A stretch of DNA of 64,000 nucleotides, taken from assembly GCA_964427505.1 (NCBI GenBank), contig CAYRUO010000007.1, positions 44,969-108,968 of the forward strand, written 5' to 3'. Numbering within the stretch: the first letter of the stretch is position 1; each line of letters begins with the position of its first letter. The DNA is from Thermanaerothrix sp034436175 (lineage in GTDB: Bacteria; Chloroflexota; Anaerolineae; Anaerolineales; Anaerolineaceae). Under the pieces are notes generated by a model. The model did no database searches and was not told where the DNA came from. It saw nothing but the letters and a program-made list of their open reading frames with translations. Below are positions 41,075 through 53,073 of the stretch, piece after piece. Both the position numbers and the translations under genes were made by a program.

Positions 41075-42391
41075 ATGAACTGGGTGACAACGCTACAATC
41101 TCTGCTCTGGTCGGGCTGGACCAGCCTACTGGATTACCTCGCCGCGCACGTCCTCTTATGCCTCTTGCCGGCGTTTCTCATCGCCGGCTACATGAGCGCG
41201 ATGATCCCTAAAGAAGCGATCACCCGTTATCTCGGGCCGCGCGCCTCCAAATGGATCAGTTACCCTGCCGCCGCCTTCGGGGGCTTCATCCTGGCCGTAT
41301 GCTCGTGCACCATCCTGCCCCTCTTCGCCGGCATCTGGAAGCGCGGCGCCGGCCTCGGCCCGGCGGTAACGTTCCTTTTCGTTGGCCCGGCTATCAATAT
41401 CCTTGCCCTGACCTATACCGGGGCCGCCATCGGCTTTGATATCGCCCTCGCCCGCCTGATCCTGTCCATTTTCTTTGGCATCCTCATCGGCCTTATCATG
41501 GCCTGGATCTTTCGCAAGGAAGAAGTCCAGAGCCAGGTTAACGCAGATCTCTTTTCAGCCCGTGCGAACGTGCGTCCCGCTATTTGGGTCGTCTTTGGAT
41601 TGCTGATCGCCATCTTGATCGCCGGCACCCTGCAAATTTCCGCCCTCACCCAAACCTACCTCACCCTGCATCTACCCTGGCAATTGCCTACGGGCATCCT
41701 CGCCGCCCTCGAACGCGCGAACCTGACCCCGCAAGGGACAATGTTGATCGTGCTGTTGGTCGCTATCGCCCTTCTGGCCTGGAAAGGGTTTGAAACCGTT
41801 TATGAAGGGTTTTCGGGCTGGACGGTTGCCGCACTGGTTGCCATTGCGCTGACCATCCTGCTGGCTGCCCCGATCACCCAAAGCGGAAGTCTCATTATCG
41901 GCCTTACCGGACGCTTCTTTGCCATTGCCATCCTGCTCGCCGCGACCATTTGGGTAGCCGCGCGTGCCTTCGACCAGGATGACCTGGTCAACTGGATCGC
42001 TGAAACCTGGAAGTTCGTGAAGCAGATTTTTCCACTTCTGATCTTGGGCGTCTTCCTGGCCGGCATCGCCAAGGGGTTGATCCCCGCCGCCTGGGTGCGG
42101 GCTGTGGCCGGGCAGAACACGCTGTGGGCTAACCTTGCCGGCGTGCTTTTCGGCGTCTTTATGTACTTTCCCACACTGGTTGAGGTCCCGGTAGCGCGCA
42201 TGTTCCTGGATTTGGGCATGGCACGGGGGCCCCTGCTGGCCTACCTGCTGGCCGATCCCGAACTTTCACTGCAATCTATCTTGGTGCTCAACGGCGTCAT
42301 GGGGCGCAAGAAAACCGGCATCTATGTCAGTCTGGTAGCCCTTCTGAGTACCCTGGCAGGTTATCTTTTCGGTGCCTTTCTGGCACGCTGA
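41075..42391 (+). CDS. DUF318-type permease, ArsP-like
   Basis: The 438-residue product has about ten to twelve membrane helices in two halves. The first half contains FGGFILAVCSCTILPLFAGI, the Cys-Ser-Cys region typical of this permease family, and FLFVGPAINILALTYTGA. The second half repeats similar features near GVFLAGIAKGLIPAAWV and MYFPTLVEVPVARMFLD. ArsP members export trivalent organoarsenicals; others are linked to metal or thioredoxin-related functions. Shared operators with arsR and the redox protein support a metalloid resistance role. Confidence 0.9.
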   Translation: MNWVTTLQSLLWSGWTSLLDYLAAHVLLCLLPAFLIAGYMSAMIPKEAITRYLGPRASKWISYPAAAFGGFILAVCSCTILPLFAGIWKRGAGLGPAVTFLFVGPAINILALTYTGAAIGFDIALARLILSIFFGILIGLIMAWIFRKEEVQSQVNADLFSARANVRPAIWVVFGLLIAILIAGTLQISALTQTYLTLHLPWQLPTGILAALERANLTPQGTMLIVLLVAIALLAWKGFETVYEGFSGWTVAALVAIALTILLAAPITQSGSLIIGLTGRFFAIAILLAATIWVAARAFDQDDLVNWIAETWKFVKQIFPLLILGVFLAGIAKGLIPAAWVRAVAGQNTLWANLAGVLFGVFMYFPTLVEVPVARMFLDLGMARGPLLAYLLADPELSLQSILVLNGVMGRKKTGIYVSLVALLSTLAGYLFGAFLAR

Positions 42392-42437
42392 AGAAAAAAC
42401 GGAGACTCACCCTGCTGGGGTAGCCACAATCACTACC

Positions 42438-43016
42438 CTATTTGACCCGATTAAGCAGTGCCTGATAGGCTTCATCTCCCAACAGATAGCGCAACTCCTC
42501 GGCAAAGAGTTCCACGAGGGGTTGCGCTTCTTCAGCCCAGCGCAAACAACTCCCAGGCTCTTCTGCCAGCGCGGTGGCCTCATCCAGGGTAATGCGGCCT
42601 TGCTCATCCAGGTCCAGGGGATGTAAGATACAGTAAAAGGGTTTGAATCGCCAGGGGTGGTACCCAGCCGCCTCGCCGGCCACTTGTAGAGCACACTTGT
42701 AATCGGGGCGCAGAAAGACGCATGCGCTTCCGGCATAATGGGTAGGATCGGCATAGACTCGAGTGTGCACCACACGCCCGCTGGGGACGAAAGGATCATC
42801 TTCGCGGCGACCGTCTAACCAGCGGGCCGGATCGCGCCGACCGGGTGGCAAATAGGGTATGATTAAAGTGGCGTGGGCCAATAAATCGCGCCATTCCCGC
42901 TCATCCAGCCACACGCCATACGCACAGCACGCCGCCCCACACTGCGGCCACCCACAGCGCCGCAGCGGCTCACGGGCAAAAAGACGCGGGTTGACCTGGT
43001 TGACCACGCCTCTCAT
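42438..43016 (-). CDS. DUF3109-like Cys-rich protein
   Basis: The 192-residue product has eight cysteines in a pattern like YkgJ/DUF3109 proteins, which may hold an Fe-S cluster or zinc: CGWPQCGAACCAYG near the N-terminus, SACVFLRPDYKCALQ in the middle, KPFYCILHPL, and GSCLRW near the C-terminus. The first and third groups look like ligands. It is transcribed alone and converges on the permease gene. The function is unknown. Confidence 0.75.
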   Translation of the reverse strand: MRGVVNQVNPRLFAREPLRRCGWPQCGAACCAYGVWLDEREWRDLLAHATLIIPYLPPGRRDPARWLDGRREDDPFVPSGRVVHTRVYADPTHYAGSACVFLRPDYKCALQVAGEAAGYHPWRFKPFYCILHPLDLDEQGRITLDEATALAEEPGSCLRWAEEAQPLVELFAEELRYLLGDEAYQALLNRVK

Positions 43017-43050
43017 TTTATCGTATTCTAGAATGTGTAGGAGGTTTGCG

Positions 43051-43530
43051 ATGAAACTGGCTGTCGGTGCGGATGAACGAACGTATGTGGTGGAGGAAGT
43101 GCTTAAGTTCCTGGAAGCCGAAGGACATCAGGTAACCTACTTCGGCCCTGCGGTGGGTGAGAGTTACACCACCCCTGAGACTTACTGGCCGGCCGTAGCG
43201 CGCCGCGTCGCCGAGGCGGTGGTCAAGGGCGAAGCCGATGAGGGCATCCTGTTCTGCTGGACCGGCACCGGGGTTAGCATTGCCGCCAACAAAGTCCGCG
43301 GCATTCGTGCCGCCCTGTGTGTAGATGCTGAAACCGCCCGCGGCGCCCGCCTGTGGAACAACGCCAACGTGCTTTGCCTTTCTTTGCGCCTGACCTCGTG
43401 GCCCATTGCCAAAGAGATTCTGACCGCTTGGTTCCAAACGCATTATCAGCCTAACCCCACCGATGACGCCTGCCTGGCCCAAATTGCGGATCTCGAAACC
43501 TCGCCCGCAACATCCCGCCCCTCGGCCTGA
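43051..43530 (+). CDS. RpiB/LacA/LacB family sugar-phosphate isomerase
   Basis: The ATG at 43051 has TAGGAGG upstream; an in-frame reading further left overlaps the opposing gene. The 159-residue product begins MKLAVGADE and has VTYFGP, then the active-site loop GILFCWTGTGVSIAANKVRGIRA with Cys and the following NNANVLCLSLRL. Classical RpiB has GxGxCxTGxG and a close match exists here, with Trp in the loop. It would interconvert ribose-5-P and ribulose-5-P or related sugar phosphates. The nearby nucleotide-sugar genes give no clear substrate. Confidence 0.9.
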   Translation: MKLAVGADERTYVVEEVLKFLEAEGHQVTYFGPAVGESYTTPETYWPAVARRVAEAVVKGEADEGILFCWTGTGVSIAANKVRGIRAALCVDAETARGARLWNNANVLCLSLRLTSWPIAKEILTAWFQTHYQPNPTDDACLAQIADLETSPATSRPSA

Positions 43531-43605
43531 ATTGACCTTGTATCGGCACATGCATCGGGGCAGAAAAATCTGTAAAATAGAGTTAAACGCGCGAAAGGAG
43601 GCCCC

Positions 43606-44931
43606 ATGCCCACATTAGATGAGGTATTAGCCGTAATTTTAGGGGGTGGACGAGGGACGCGCCTCTTCCCTCTAACACTACTGCGTTCCAAACCCGCCGT
43701 ACCGATTGCAGGAAAATACCGCCTGATTGACATCCCGATCAGTAACTGCATCAATTCCGGTATCTTTCGCATCGCGGTGCTGACGCAGTACAACTCGGTC
43801 TCCTTGCACCGCCATATCACCAATACCTACCAGTTCGACAACTTCCACCGCGGCTGGGTGCAGATTTGGGCGGCAGAACAAACCCTCTCCAGCAGCGACT
43901 GGTACCAAGGCACGGCTGACGCGGTGCGCAAACAGCTCTTTGAAATTCGCGCGACCCGAGCCCGCTACGTGCTCATCCTGGCCGGCGATCACCTCTACCG
44001 CATGAACTACGCGCCGATGTTCCGCCAACACCTGGAAAGCGGTGCCGAGATCACCGTTGCCGTAAAGCCTGTTCCTACGTCTGAAGCCTCGCGTTTCGGC
44101 ATCCTCAAACGCGACCTTACCGGACGCATTATCCGCTTTGCCGAAAAACCCAAAGACCCTGACCTGCTGGCCGAAATGGTCAGCCGTGACGACCCTGAGC
44201 GTCCCTACATTGGCTCCATGGGGATCTACCTCTTCAATATTGAGGTGTTGATCAAACTGCTGGAAGAGCACCCTGAATTTGACGACTTCGGCGGTGAGGT
44301 TATTCCCTATGCCATTCACTACCACCATGTCTATTCATACGACTTCGACGGCTACTGGGAGGACATCGGTACGATCCGTTCCTTCTACGAAACCAATCTC
44401 GCCCTGACCGACCCCAACCCGCCTTTCAACTTCTTTGACCCTGAGTTTCCGATTTACTCCCACCCACGCTTCCTGCCCGGCTCCACCATTGAGCGCAGTG
44501 TCCTGGAAAACGTTCTACTCGCCGAGGGGTGCTGCATCCGCAACGCTGAGATTCGCCGCTCGGTGATCGGTCTGCGCAGTCGCATCCGCAACGGTGCCCG
44601 TATTGAAAACACCGTGCTGATGGGTGCCGATTACTACGAGAAAGTGGGGTGTGAGGATTACGATGAGACCATGCTGGGCACCGTGCCCATCGGAATCGGG
44701 CCGGGGTGCGAAATCTCCGGGGCGATCATTGATAAAAATGCCCGCATTGGTCGCGGCGTGATCATCCGCCCCTTCCCCCGCGGCACCGATCTGGACGGGG
44801 ATGGTTGGGTGGTACGCGATGGTATTGTGGTTATCCCTAAGGATGGCATCATCAAACCCGGCACCTATATCGGCCCGGAGTTAAAACCTTCGGAGCCAAG
44901 GGCGCAAACCCTGGAGAGAGAGAAAATCTAG
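43606..44931 (+). CDS. glgC: Glucose-1-phosphate adenylyltransferase
   Basis: The 441-residue product follows AAAGGAGG. It starts with the nucleotidyltransferase loop GGGRGTRLFPLT, then SKPAVPIAGKYRLIDIPISN and NTYQFDNFHRGW, and the GlgC-type AAEQTLSSSDWYQGTADAVR. The sugar-phosphate site has FAEKPKDP. A left-handed beta-helix C-terminal domain follows (about 300-420). It makes ADP-glucose for glycogen synthesis. No glgA or glgB gene is adjacent. Confidence 0.95.
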   Translation: MPTLDEVLAVILGGGRGTRLFPLTLLRSKPAVPIAGKYRLIDIPISNCINSGIFRIAVLTQYNSVSLHRHITNTYQFDNFHRGWVQIWAAEQTLSSSDWYQGTADAVRKQLFEIRATRARYVLILAGDHLYRMNYAPMFRQHLESGAEITVAVKPVPTSEASRFGILKRDLTGRIIRFAEKPKDPDLLAEMVSRDDPERPYIGSMGIYLFNIEVLIKLLEEHPEFDDFGGEVIPYAIHYHHVYSYDFDGYWEDIGTIRSFYETNLALTDPNPPFNFFDPEFPIYSHPRFLPGSTIERSVLENVLLAEGCCIRNAEIRRSVIGLRSRIRNGARIENTVLMGADYYEKVGCEDYDETMLGTVPIGIGPGCEISGAIIDKNARIGRGVIIRPFPRGTDLDGDGWVVRDGIVVIPKDGIIKPGTYIGPELKPSEPRAQTLEREKI

Positions 44932-45111
44932 CCGCCGCATCAAGGCAAGGATTTAGATCATCCCCACACAGGACGCTTTAGCCGGCGGGAAGGGAATCTT
45001 GCGCCAAGTCAAGTGAAGAGGGGGTAGAATTAAACCCCGGGGCACCCGGTTGGGGCTATCCCCAGACGCACTTCACACGTGCCTTCTTACTACTATTCAG
45101 GGAGAATGAGC

Positions 45112-47958
<2,847 letters not shown>

Positions 47959-48021
47959 GCGGGGTTAGGGATGATACAATTATTGAGAGAGGCTTAAATC
48001 CATCACCCTACGGAGGCAGGC

Positions 48022-49035
48022 TTGTTGACGCACACGCTCACCATCGCGATCCCAATGGCCGGTTTTGGCACGCGCATGCGCCCTCACACCTGGAGCAAAC
48101 CCAAATCCCTGCTCCCCCTGGCAGGTAAAACCGTTTTAGATTACGTCTTGGCACAATTTAACAGTGTGCCGGCCTCTTTCAACATCGAGTACGTTTTTAT
48201 CGTCGGGCCAGGACAGCAAACCGCAATCGAAGCCCACATGCGCCAGCATCATCCCGATCTGACAGTGCATTATGTGGTGCAAGAGGTCATGCGTGGGCAG
48301 TCAGATGCGCTCTACTTGGCACGGGAGCATCTACACGGGCCAATGCTGATGGCGTTTTCGGACACCTTGATTGAAACCGATCTATCATTCCTCGCTCATA
48401 CCGATTTAGACGGCATTGCCTGGGTCAAACCGGTGCCGGATCCGCGGCGCTTTGGCGTCGCCGAGGTGAATGCTGAGGGCTGGGTGACCCGCCTGATCGA
48501 AAAACCCCAAGACCTTTCGAACAACTTGGTGGTCGTAGGTTTTTATTATTTCCGCAGCGGCGAGGCGCTGATTGAGGCCATTGCCGAGCAGATGCGGCGC
48601 GGGCTGGCATTGCGCGGCGAGTATTTCCTGGCCGATGCCATTAACATCCTGCTCGAACGCGGCGCCCGCTTCCGCACCCAGAAAGTGGACATCTGGCTCG
48701 ACGCCGGGATCCCGGAAGCCCTCTTGGAAACCAACCGCTACCTGCTTGAACACGGGCATGATAACAGCGCCGAGGCGGCTCAGCGTCCGGGTGTGACGGT
48801 CGTGCCGCCCGTTTACGTCCATCCTGAAGCCCGATTGAACAATGTCGTAATCGGGCCGCACGTATCTGTTGGGCGGGGCTGTGTCTTGGAGTCCTGCGTG
48901 ATTAGTAACAGTATATTGGATGAAGAAGCCCTTATCCGTGACGCGGTATTGAAAGCGTCCCTATTGGGGCGACGGGCCCGCTTTGAGGGATCGGCCCACC
49001 GCCTGAACTTGGGAGATGATGCATGGGTGAAGTGA
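48022..49035 (+). CDS. Sugar-phosphate nucleotidylyltransferase with beta-helix tail
   Basis: The 337-residue product starts at a TTG (48022, or 48025) after GGAGG. The N-terminal Rossmann-like domain has PMAGFGTRMRPHTWSKPKSL with the signature G-x-G-T-R and Lys. VQEVMRGQSDAL binds the nucleotide. The later part has FSDTLIE, LIEKPQD and IWLDAGIPEALLETN. Residues 255-325 form left-handed beta-helix turns (PVYVHPEARLNNVVIGPHVS). It would activate a sugar-1-phosphate for glycan synthesis. Its partner sugar cannot be named. The next small gene overlaps it by 13 bases. Confidence 0.9.
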   Translation: MLTHTLTIAIPMAGFGTRMRPHTWSKPKSLLPLAGKTVLDYVLAQFNSVPASFNIEYVFIVGPGQQTAIEAHMRQHHPDLTVHYVVQEVMRGQSDALYLAREHLHGPMLMAFSDTLIETDLSFLAHTDLDGIAWVKPVPDPRRFGVAEVNAEGWVTRLIEKPQDLSNNLVVVGFYYFRSGEALIEAIAEQMRRGLALRGEYFLADAINILLERGARFRTQKVDIWLDAGIPEALLETNRYLLEHGHDNSAEAAQRPGVTVVPPVYVHPEARLNNVVIGPHVSVGRGCVLESCVISNSILDEEALIRDAVLKASLLGRRARFEGSAHRLNLGDDAWVK

Positions 49036-49247
49036 ACCCTGATCCGGTTGAATGCCACTCCGGATATGAATACGCCGAACGCCCGCTGGCCATCCATTGG
49101 GAGGGAGAGCGCCTCGAAATCGAGGCCATCGAAGACCGTTGGCGCATTCCCGGCGGCAAATGCTTTCGCGTCCGCGTGCGTGATGGGCGGCGTTTTGAGT
49201 TATTTTATGGCGAACTTTATGACGAATGGCGGGTTAATCCGTTATAA
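49023..49247 (+). CDS. Small conserved-looking protein, 74 residues
   Basis: The gene starts 13 bases before the end of the nucleotidylyltransferase gene, with GGGAG about five bases upstream. The product is acidic and charged: PLAIHWEGERLEIEAIEDRW, then GKCFRVRVRDGRRFELFY and a C-terminal Trp. It looks like one small beta-barrel, similar in style to DUF6504 proteins. The overlap suggests coupled translation. The function is unknown. Confidence 0.6.
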   Translation: MGEVNPDPVECHSGYEYAERPLAIHWEGERLEIEAIEDRWRIPGGKCFRVRVRDGRRFELFYGELYDEWRVNPL

Positions 49248-49276
49248 GATCTTATCGTAAGAAGGAGCCAAAACCT

Positions 49277-50476
49277 ATGTCCTCCACCTCGTCCACCCTC
49301 CCCACCGCCTCTACCCGCACCACGTACATCTCGCAACGCGTAGCCAGCCTCAAGCCTTCCGGCATTCGGCGCTTCTTTGACATCGCCGCTACCATGAAGG
49401 ATGTGATCTCCCTGGGCATTGGGGAACCCGATTTCGACACCCCACCTTCCGTAATCGAGGCCGGCATCCAGGCCCTGCGCAACGGCCAGACGCATTACAC
49501 CTCCAACGCCGGTATCCTCGAACTGCGCCAGGCGCTGGCGGCGCACCTGGAACGGCTCTACGGCGTAAGTTACGACCCTCAGACCGAGATCATCATCACC
49601 GTGGGCGGTTCCGAAGCCCTTTACCTGGCGGCGACCGCCCTGCTCGACCCCGGCGATGAGGTCATCATCCCCACCCCATGTTTCGTCTCTTATCAGGCTC
49701 AGGTCTATCTGGCCGGTGGAGTACCGATTGAAATCCCTTGCCGCATGGAAGACAACTTCGATGTCAATCCTCAGGCGATTGAAGCCGCCATCACGCCCCG
49801 CACCAAAGCCATCTTGATTGGTTTTCCGAATAACCCCACCGGCGCCGTGGCTACCCGCGAGCGCCTATTAGAGATCGCCCGCCTGGCCGAGAAACACGAC
49901 CTGATTGTGATTTCGGATGAGATCTACGACCGCCTGGTTTACGGCGGCCACCAACATGTGTGCTTCCCCTCCCTGCCGGGGATGAAGGGGCGTTCCTTGC
50001 TCTTAGGTGGGTTCTCCAAAGATTACGCCATGACCGGTTGGCGCATCGGCTATGCGTGCGGGCCTCAGCACCTGATGCAGGGGCTACTACGCGTGCACCA
50101 GTACACCGTGATGTCGGCGCCGACCATGTCCCAAATCGCCGCCCTCACGGCGCTCTATGACCGCGATGAAGCAGTGCAGATGATGGTCGAGGAATATGAC
50201 CGCCGCCGTCGTCTTATCGTCAGTGAGTTAAATCGGATGGGTCTGCCTACCTTCGAGCCCAAGGGGGCCTTCTATGCCTTTCCCAAGGTGAGCGTCACCG
50301 GCTTGGATGATGAGACCTTTGCCCAGCGCCTGCTCCATGAAGAGCATGTGGCCGTGGTGCCTGGCTCGGCGTTTGGCGCCGGTGGTGAGGGATTCGTGCG
50401 TTGTTCCTACGCCACCGCCTACGAAAAGATCGAGGAAGCCCTGCGCCGCATTGAGCGATTCTTGAAGCGGCTGTAA
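49277..50476 (+). CDS. PLP-dependent class I/II aminotransferase
   Basis: The 399-residue product starts with a GAAGGAG leader. ISLGIGEPDFDTPPS and the N-terminal YTSNAGILELRQALA mark fold-type I aminotransferases. FPNNPTGAVA, ISDEIYDRLVY, and the PLP-lysine motif GGFSKDYAMTGWRIGY (Lys in FSK) are present, as is the C-terminal RCSYATAYEKIEEAL. It most resembles the AspC/PatA-like group. Substrate range, such as aspartate, alanine or aromatic amino acids, cannot be fixed. It is monocistronic or joined to the small upstream gene. Confidence 0.93.
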   Translation: MSSTSSTLPTASTRTTYISQRVASLKPSGIRRFFDIAATMKDVISLGIGEPDFDTPPSVIEAGIQALRNGQTHYTSNAGILELRQALAAHLERLYGVSYDPQTEIIITVGGSEALYLAATALLDPGDEVIIPTPCFVSYQAQVYLAGGVPIEIPCRMEDNFDVNPQAIEAAITPRTKAILIGFPNNPTGAVATRERLLEIARLAEKHDLIVISDEIYDRLVYGGHQHVCFPSLPGMKGRSLLLGGFSKDYAMTGWRIGYACGPQHLMQGLLRVHQYTVMSAPTMSQIAALTALYDRDEAVQMMVEEYDRRRRLIVSELNRMGLPTFEPKGAFYAFPKVSVTGLDDETFAQRLLHEEHVAVVPGSAFGAGGEGFVRCSYATAYEKIEEALRRIERFLKRL

Positions 50477-50518
50477 ACCCGGCCCGCGCCAATATTCCTA
50501 ATCTGACCCCATAAGGCG

Positions 50519-50527
50519 TGATATAAT
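50519..50527 (+). promoter_or_regulatory. Extended -10 box upstream of icd
   Basis: TGATATAAT is an extended -10 element 33 bases before the icd start. No good -35 was found, which is common with extended -10 promoters. Confidence 0.45.
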
Positions 50528-50559
50528 CCGCCGATAATCACGGCCTTGGAGGAGACACT

Positions 50560-51969
50560 ATGACCTATCAATTGATTCAGATTCCCTCGGGCGGGGAAGC
50601 GATTCGCTTTGGCGAGGGGCGCCTACACGTTCCCGATAACCCAATCATCCCCTATGTTGAAGGGGACGGCACCGGACGGGATATTTGGCGTGCGGCGGTG
50701 CGCGTCTTTGATGCCGCCGTTGCCCGCGCCTACGGGGGCCGCCGCAAGATTTACTGGATGGAGGTTTACGCCGGGGAGAAAGCCTTCCGCCAGTTCAACA
50801 CCTGGTTACCGGATGAAACGCTCCATGCCTTCGAGGAATTCCGCGTTGGCATCAAAGGCCCACTAACCACACCCATCGGAGGGGGTATCCGTTCTCTGAA
50901 TGTCGCTCTGCGCAAGGCATTGGATCTCTACGTCTGCCTGCGTCCGGTGCGCTATTTCAAAGGCGTGCCCTCGCCGGTGCGCCAGCCCGAATTGGTAGAT
51001 ATGGTCATCTTTCGTGAGAACACCGAAGATATCTACACCGGAATTGAGTTCCAGCACGGTACACCGGAGGCTGAACGCTTTAAGACCTTGCTACGGGAGC
51101 ACTTCCCGGATCAGTTCGCTAAGATCCGCTTCCCGGAAACTGCCGGCTTCAGCCTTAAGCCCATCTCCGTCCAGGGCAGCGAACGCTTGGTGCGTGCCGC
51201 GATCCGTTGGGCGCTGGAAAACCGCCGCCGCAGTGTCACCTTGGTGCACAAGGGTAACATTATGAAGTTCACCGAAGGCGCCTTCCGCGATTGGGGTTAC
51301 GCTCTGGCCAAGCGCGAATTTCGCCACCAGATTGTCACCGAACGTGAATCATGGATCCTGGCCAACCGCGAGCAAAACCCCGATCTGAGCATCGAAGAAA
51401 ACGCCCGCTTGATCGAGCCGGGTTATGATATGCTCCCCCCAGATCAGCAAGCCAAGGTGCGTGCGGAGGTCGAGGACACGCTGACCACCCTCTGGCCAAC
51501 TCACGGGGATGGCAAGTGGAAGCGCCTATTACTGGTCAAAGATACCATTGCCGATGTCACCTTCCAGCACGTACTCACCCGCCCACGCGATTTTGACGTC
51601 CTCGCGACCCCCAACCTCAACGGTGATTATCTCTCCGATGCGCTGGCCGCCCAGGTCGGTGGAATTGGCATCGCGCCCGGAGCCAACATCAATTTTGAGA
51701 GCGGGCACGCCATCTTTGAGGCCACCCACGGCACTGCCCCCAAATACGCCGATCTCGACAAGGTCAACCCGGGGTCGGTGATCCTCTCCGGTGAGATGAT
51801 GTTGCGCTACCTGGGCTGGCACGAAGCAGCGGATCTAATCATCAAAGGCATGGAGGGCGCCATTGCGGCACGCACGGTGACCTACGATTTCGCCCGCCTA
51901 ATGCCCGACGCCACGGAAGTGCGCTGTTCCGAGTTCGGCGATGCCATCATCCGCCATATGGACGACTGA
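50560..51969 (+). CDS. icd: Isocitrate dehydrogenase, NADP-type
   Basis: The 469-residue product has NPIIPYVEGDGTGRDIW, then GPLTTPIGGGIRSLNV, LRPVRYF, the substrate-binding DMVIFRENTEDIYTG, RSVTLVHKGNIMKFTEGAF and AKREF. The cofactor region has GGIGIAPGANIN and EATHGTAPKYA, with His-Gly-Thr-Ala-Pro-Lys, which fits NADP use. It oxidises isocitrate to 2-oxoglutarate in the TCA cycle. It is about 50 residues longer than the E. coli enzyme, with an insert around residues 270-310 (ENARLIEPGYDML). Confidence 0.95.
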   Translation: MTYQLIQIPSGGEAIRFGEGRLHVPDNPIIPYVEGDGTGRDIWRAAVRVFDAAVARAYGGRRKIYWMEVYAGEKAFRQFNTWLPDETLHAFEEFRVGIKGPLTTPIGGGIRSLNVALRKALDLYVCLRPVRYFKGVPSPVRQPELVDMVIFRENTEDIYTGIEFQHGTPEAERFKTLLREHFPDQFAKIRFPETAGFSLKPISVQGSERLVRAAIRWALENRRRSVTLVHKGNIMKFTEGAFRDWGYALAKREFRHQIVTERESWILANREQNPDLSIEENARLIEPGYDMLPPDQQAKVRAEVEDTLTTLWPTHGDGKWKRLLLVKDTIADVTFQHVLTRPRDFDVLATPNLNGDYLSDALAAQVGGIGIAPGANINFESGHAIFEATHGTAPKYADLDKVNPGSVILSGEMMLRYLGWHEAADLIIKGMEGAIAARTVTYDFARLMPDATEVRCSEFGDAIIRHMDD

Positions 51970-52025
51970 TCGTTTCACCTCTGGTCAACCCAGCATGCCG
52001 ACATAAAATTCCTGCGCAATTTGAC

Positions 52026-52054
52026 TTGAATGCACAAATTATTTTCGCTACAAT
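52026..52054 (+). promoter_or_regulatory. spoVS promoter
   Basis: TTGAAT (4/6) and TACAAT (5/6) are 17 bases apart. Transcription would start near 52061 and give a leader of about 65 bases with a GGAG ribosome site. Confidence 0.55.
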
Positions 52055-52125
52055 GAAATACACATTAATAATCATGCAGGGAGCATGTTGCACGTGGGCT
52101 AAACACCGAGGAAAAGGAGCGCGCA

Positions 52126-52386
52126 ATGGACGTCATCAAAGTCAAGGCTAATTCCCGCACCGCAGCCGTAGCAGGAGCCATCGCCGGCGTAGTCCGCGAG
52201 CACAAACGTGCCGAGGTGCAGGCCATCGGCGCCGGCGCCGTCAACCAGGCCATCAAAGCACTGGTGCTGGCCAGGGGGTATCTGATGGAGGATGGAATCT
52301 CCATCGTATGCATCCCCGAGTTTGTGGATGTGGATATCGAAGGCAAGATTCGCACCGCGATCAAATTGATTGTCGAACCGCGCTAA
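52126..52386 (+). CDS. spoVS: SpoVS-like protein
   Basis: The 86-residue product is close to Bacillus SpoVS over its whole length: IKVKANSRTAAVAGAIAGVV, VQAIGAGAVNQAIKALVLAR, FVDVDIEGKIRTAIKLIVEP. SpoVS is a small Alba-like nucleic-acid-binding protein found in sporulating and many non-sporulating bacteria. It follows AAAAGGAG. Nothing else here suggests sporulation, so a housekeeping or DNA/RNA-binding role is likely. Confidence 0.95.
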   Translation: MDVIKVKANSRTAAVAGAIAGVVREHKRAEVQAIGAGAVNQAIKALVLARGYLMEDGISIVCIPEFVDVDIEGKIRTAIKLIVEPR

Positions 52387-52422
52387 GCCCAAGCGCTCCA
52401 CAATAACACCGGTGCAGGGATC

Positions 52423-53073
52423 TCAAGCCACTTCTGCGGGGTCAAAGCGGACTTCTTCTTTACCGGTCAGTTTTTCCTGCACCTTTTGCAAGACCAGTTC
52501 AAAGTGGCGTGGGCGCGCGACGTAGTCCAGGTCATCGGCAGGTACCGTCAAGACCGGACAAAGGGTGAATCCTGCCACCCACGCTTCATATAAGGCATTG
52601 AGTCGTTCCAGATAGTCCAGGGGAATCTCGCGTTCATAGGGGCGGCGGCGCTGAGCAATGCGCCGCTGAAGCGTGGCCGTTGAAGCCCGCAGGTAAATCA
52701 TCAGATCCGGCGGGGTCAGGCAATCACACGCGGCCTGGTAAAGCGCGCGGTAGGTCGCATAGTCGCGCTCGCTCAGGGCGCCTTGCAGATAAAGGCCCTG
52801 GGCAAAGATCTCAGCATCCTCGTATAAACTACGATCCTGCACTGCTGAATCGGGACTACGCTGAATCTGAAGATGGATGCGCAGGCGGTGCGCCAGGAAG
52901 AAGACCTGCGAATGAAACGCCCAGGCCTGCATATCACGGTAGAAATCACCCAAATAAGGATTTTCAACCTCGGGTTCGTAATAAGCCTGCCACCCCAGGC
53001 GTTCGCACAACAAACGCACCAGGGTAGATTTGCCCACCCCGATGTTTCCCGCCACAATAATATACTTTTTCAT
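52423..53073 (-). CDS. Deoxynucleoside kinase (dNK family)
   Basis: The 216-residue product has the P-loop AGNIGVGKST at about residue 8, YEPEVENPYLGDFYRD with the substrate-binding Glu, then QDRSLYEDAEIFA with the catalytic DRS, and a lid with Arg-rich TLQRRIAQRRRPYE. These match the deoxyguanosine/deoxyadenosine kinase branch (Dgk/Dck). It makes dNMP from salvaged deoxynucleosides, fitting the nucleoside uptake operon seen at the start. It overlaps the DsbA-like gene by four bases and is the last gene of its operon. Confidence 0.93.
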   Translation of the reverse strand: MKKYIIVAGNIGVGKSTLVRLLCERLGWQAYYEPEVENPYLGDFYRDMQAWAFHSQVFFLAHRLRIHLQIQRSPDSAVQDRSLYEDAEIFAQGLYLQGALSERDYATYRALYQAACDCLTPPDLMIYLRASTATLQRRIAQRRRPYEREIPLDYLERLNALYEAWVAGFTLCPVLTVPADDLDYVARPRHFELVLQKVQEKLTGKEEVRFDPAEVA

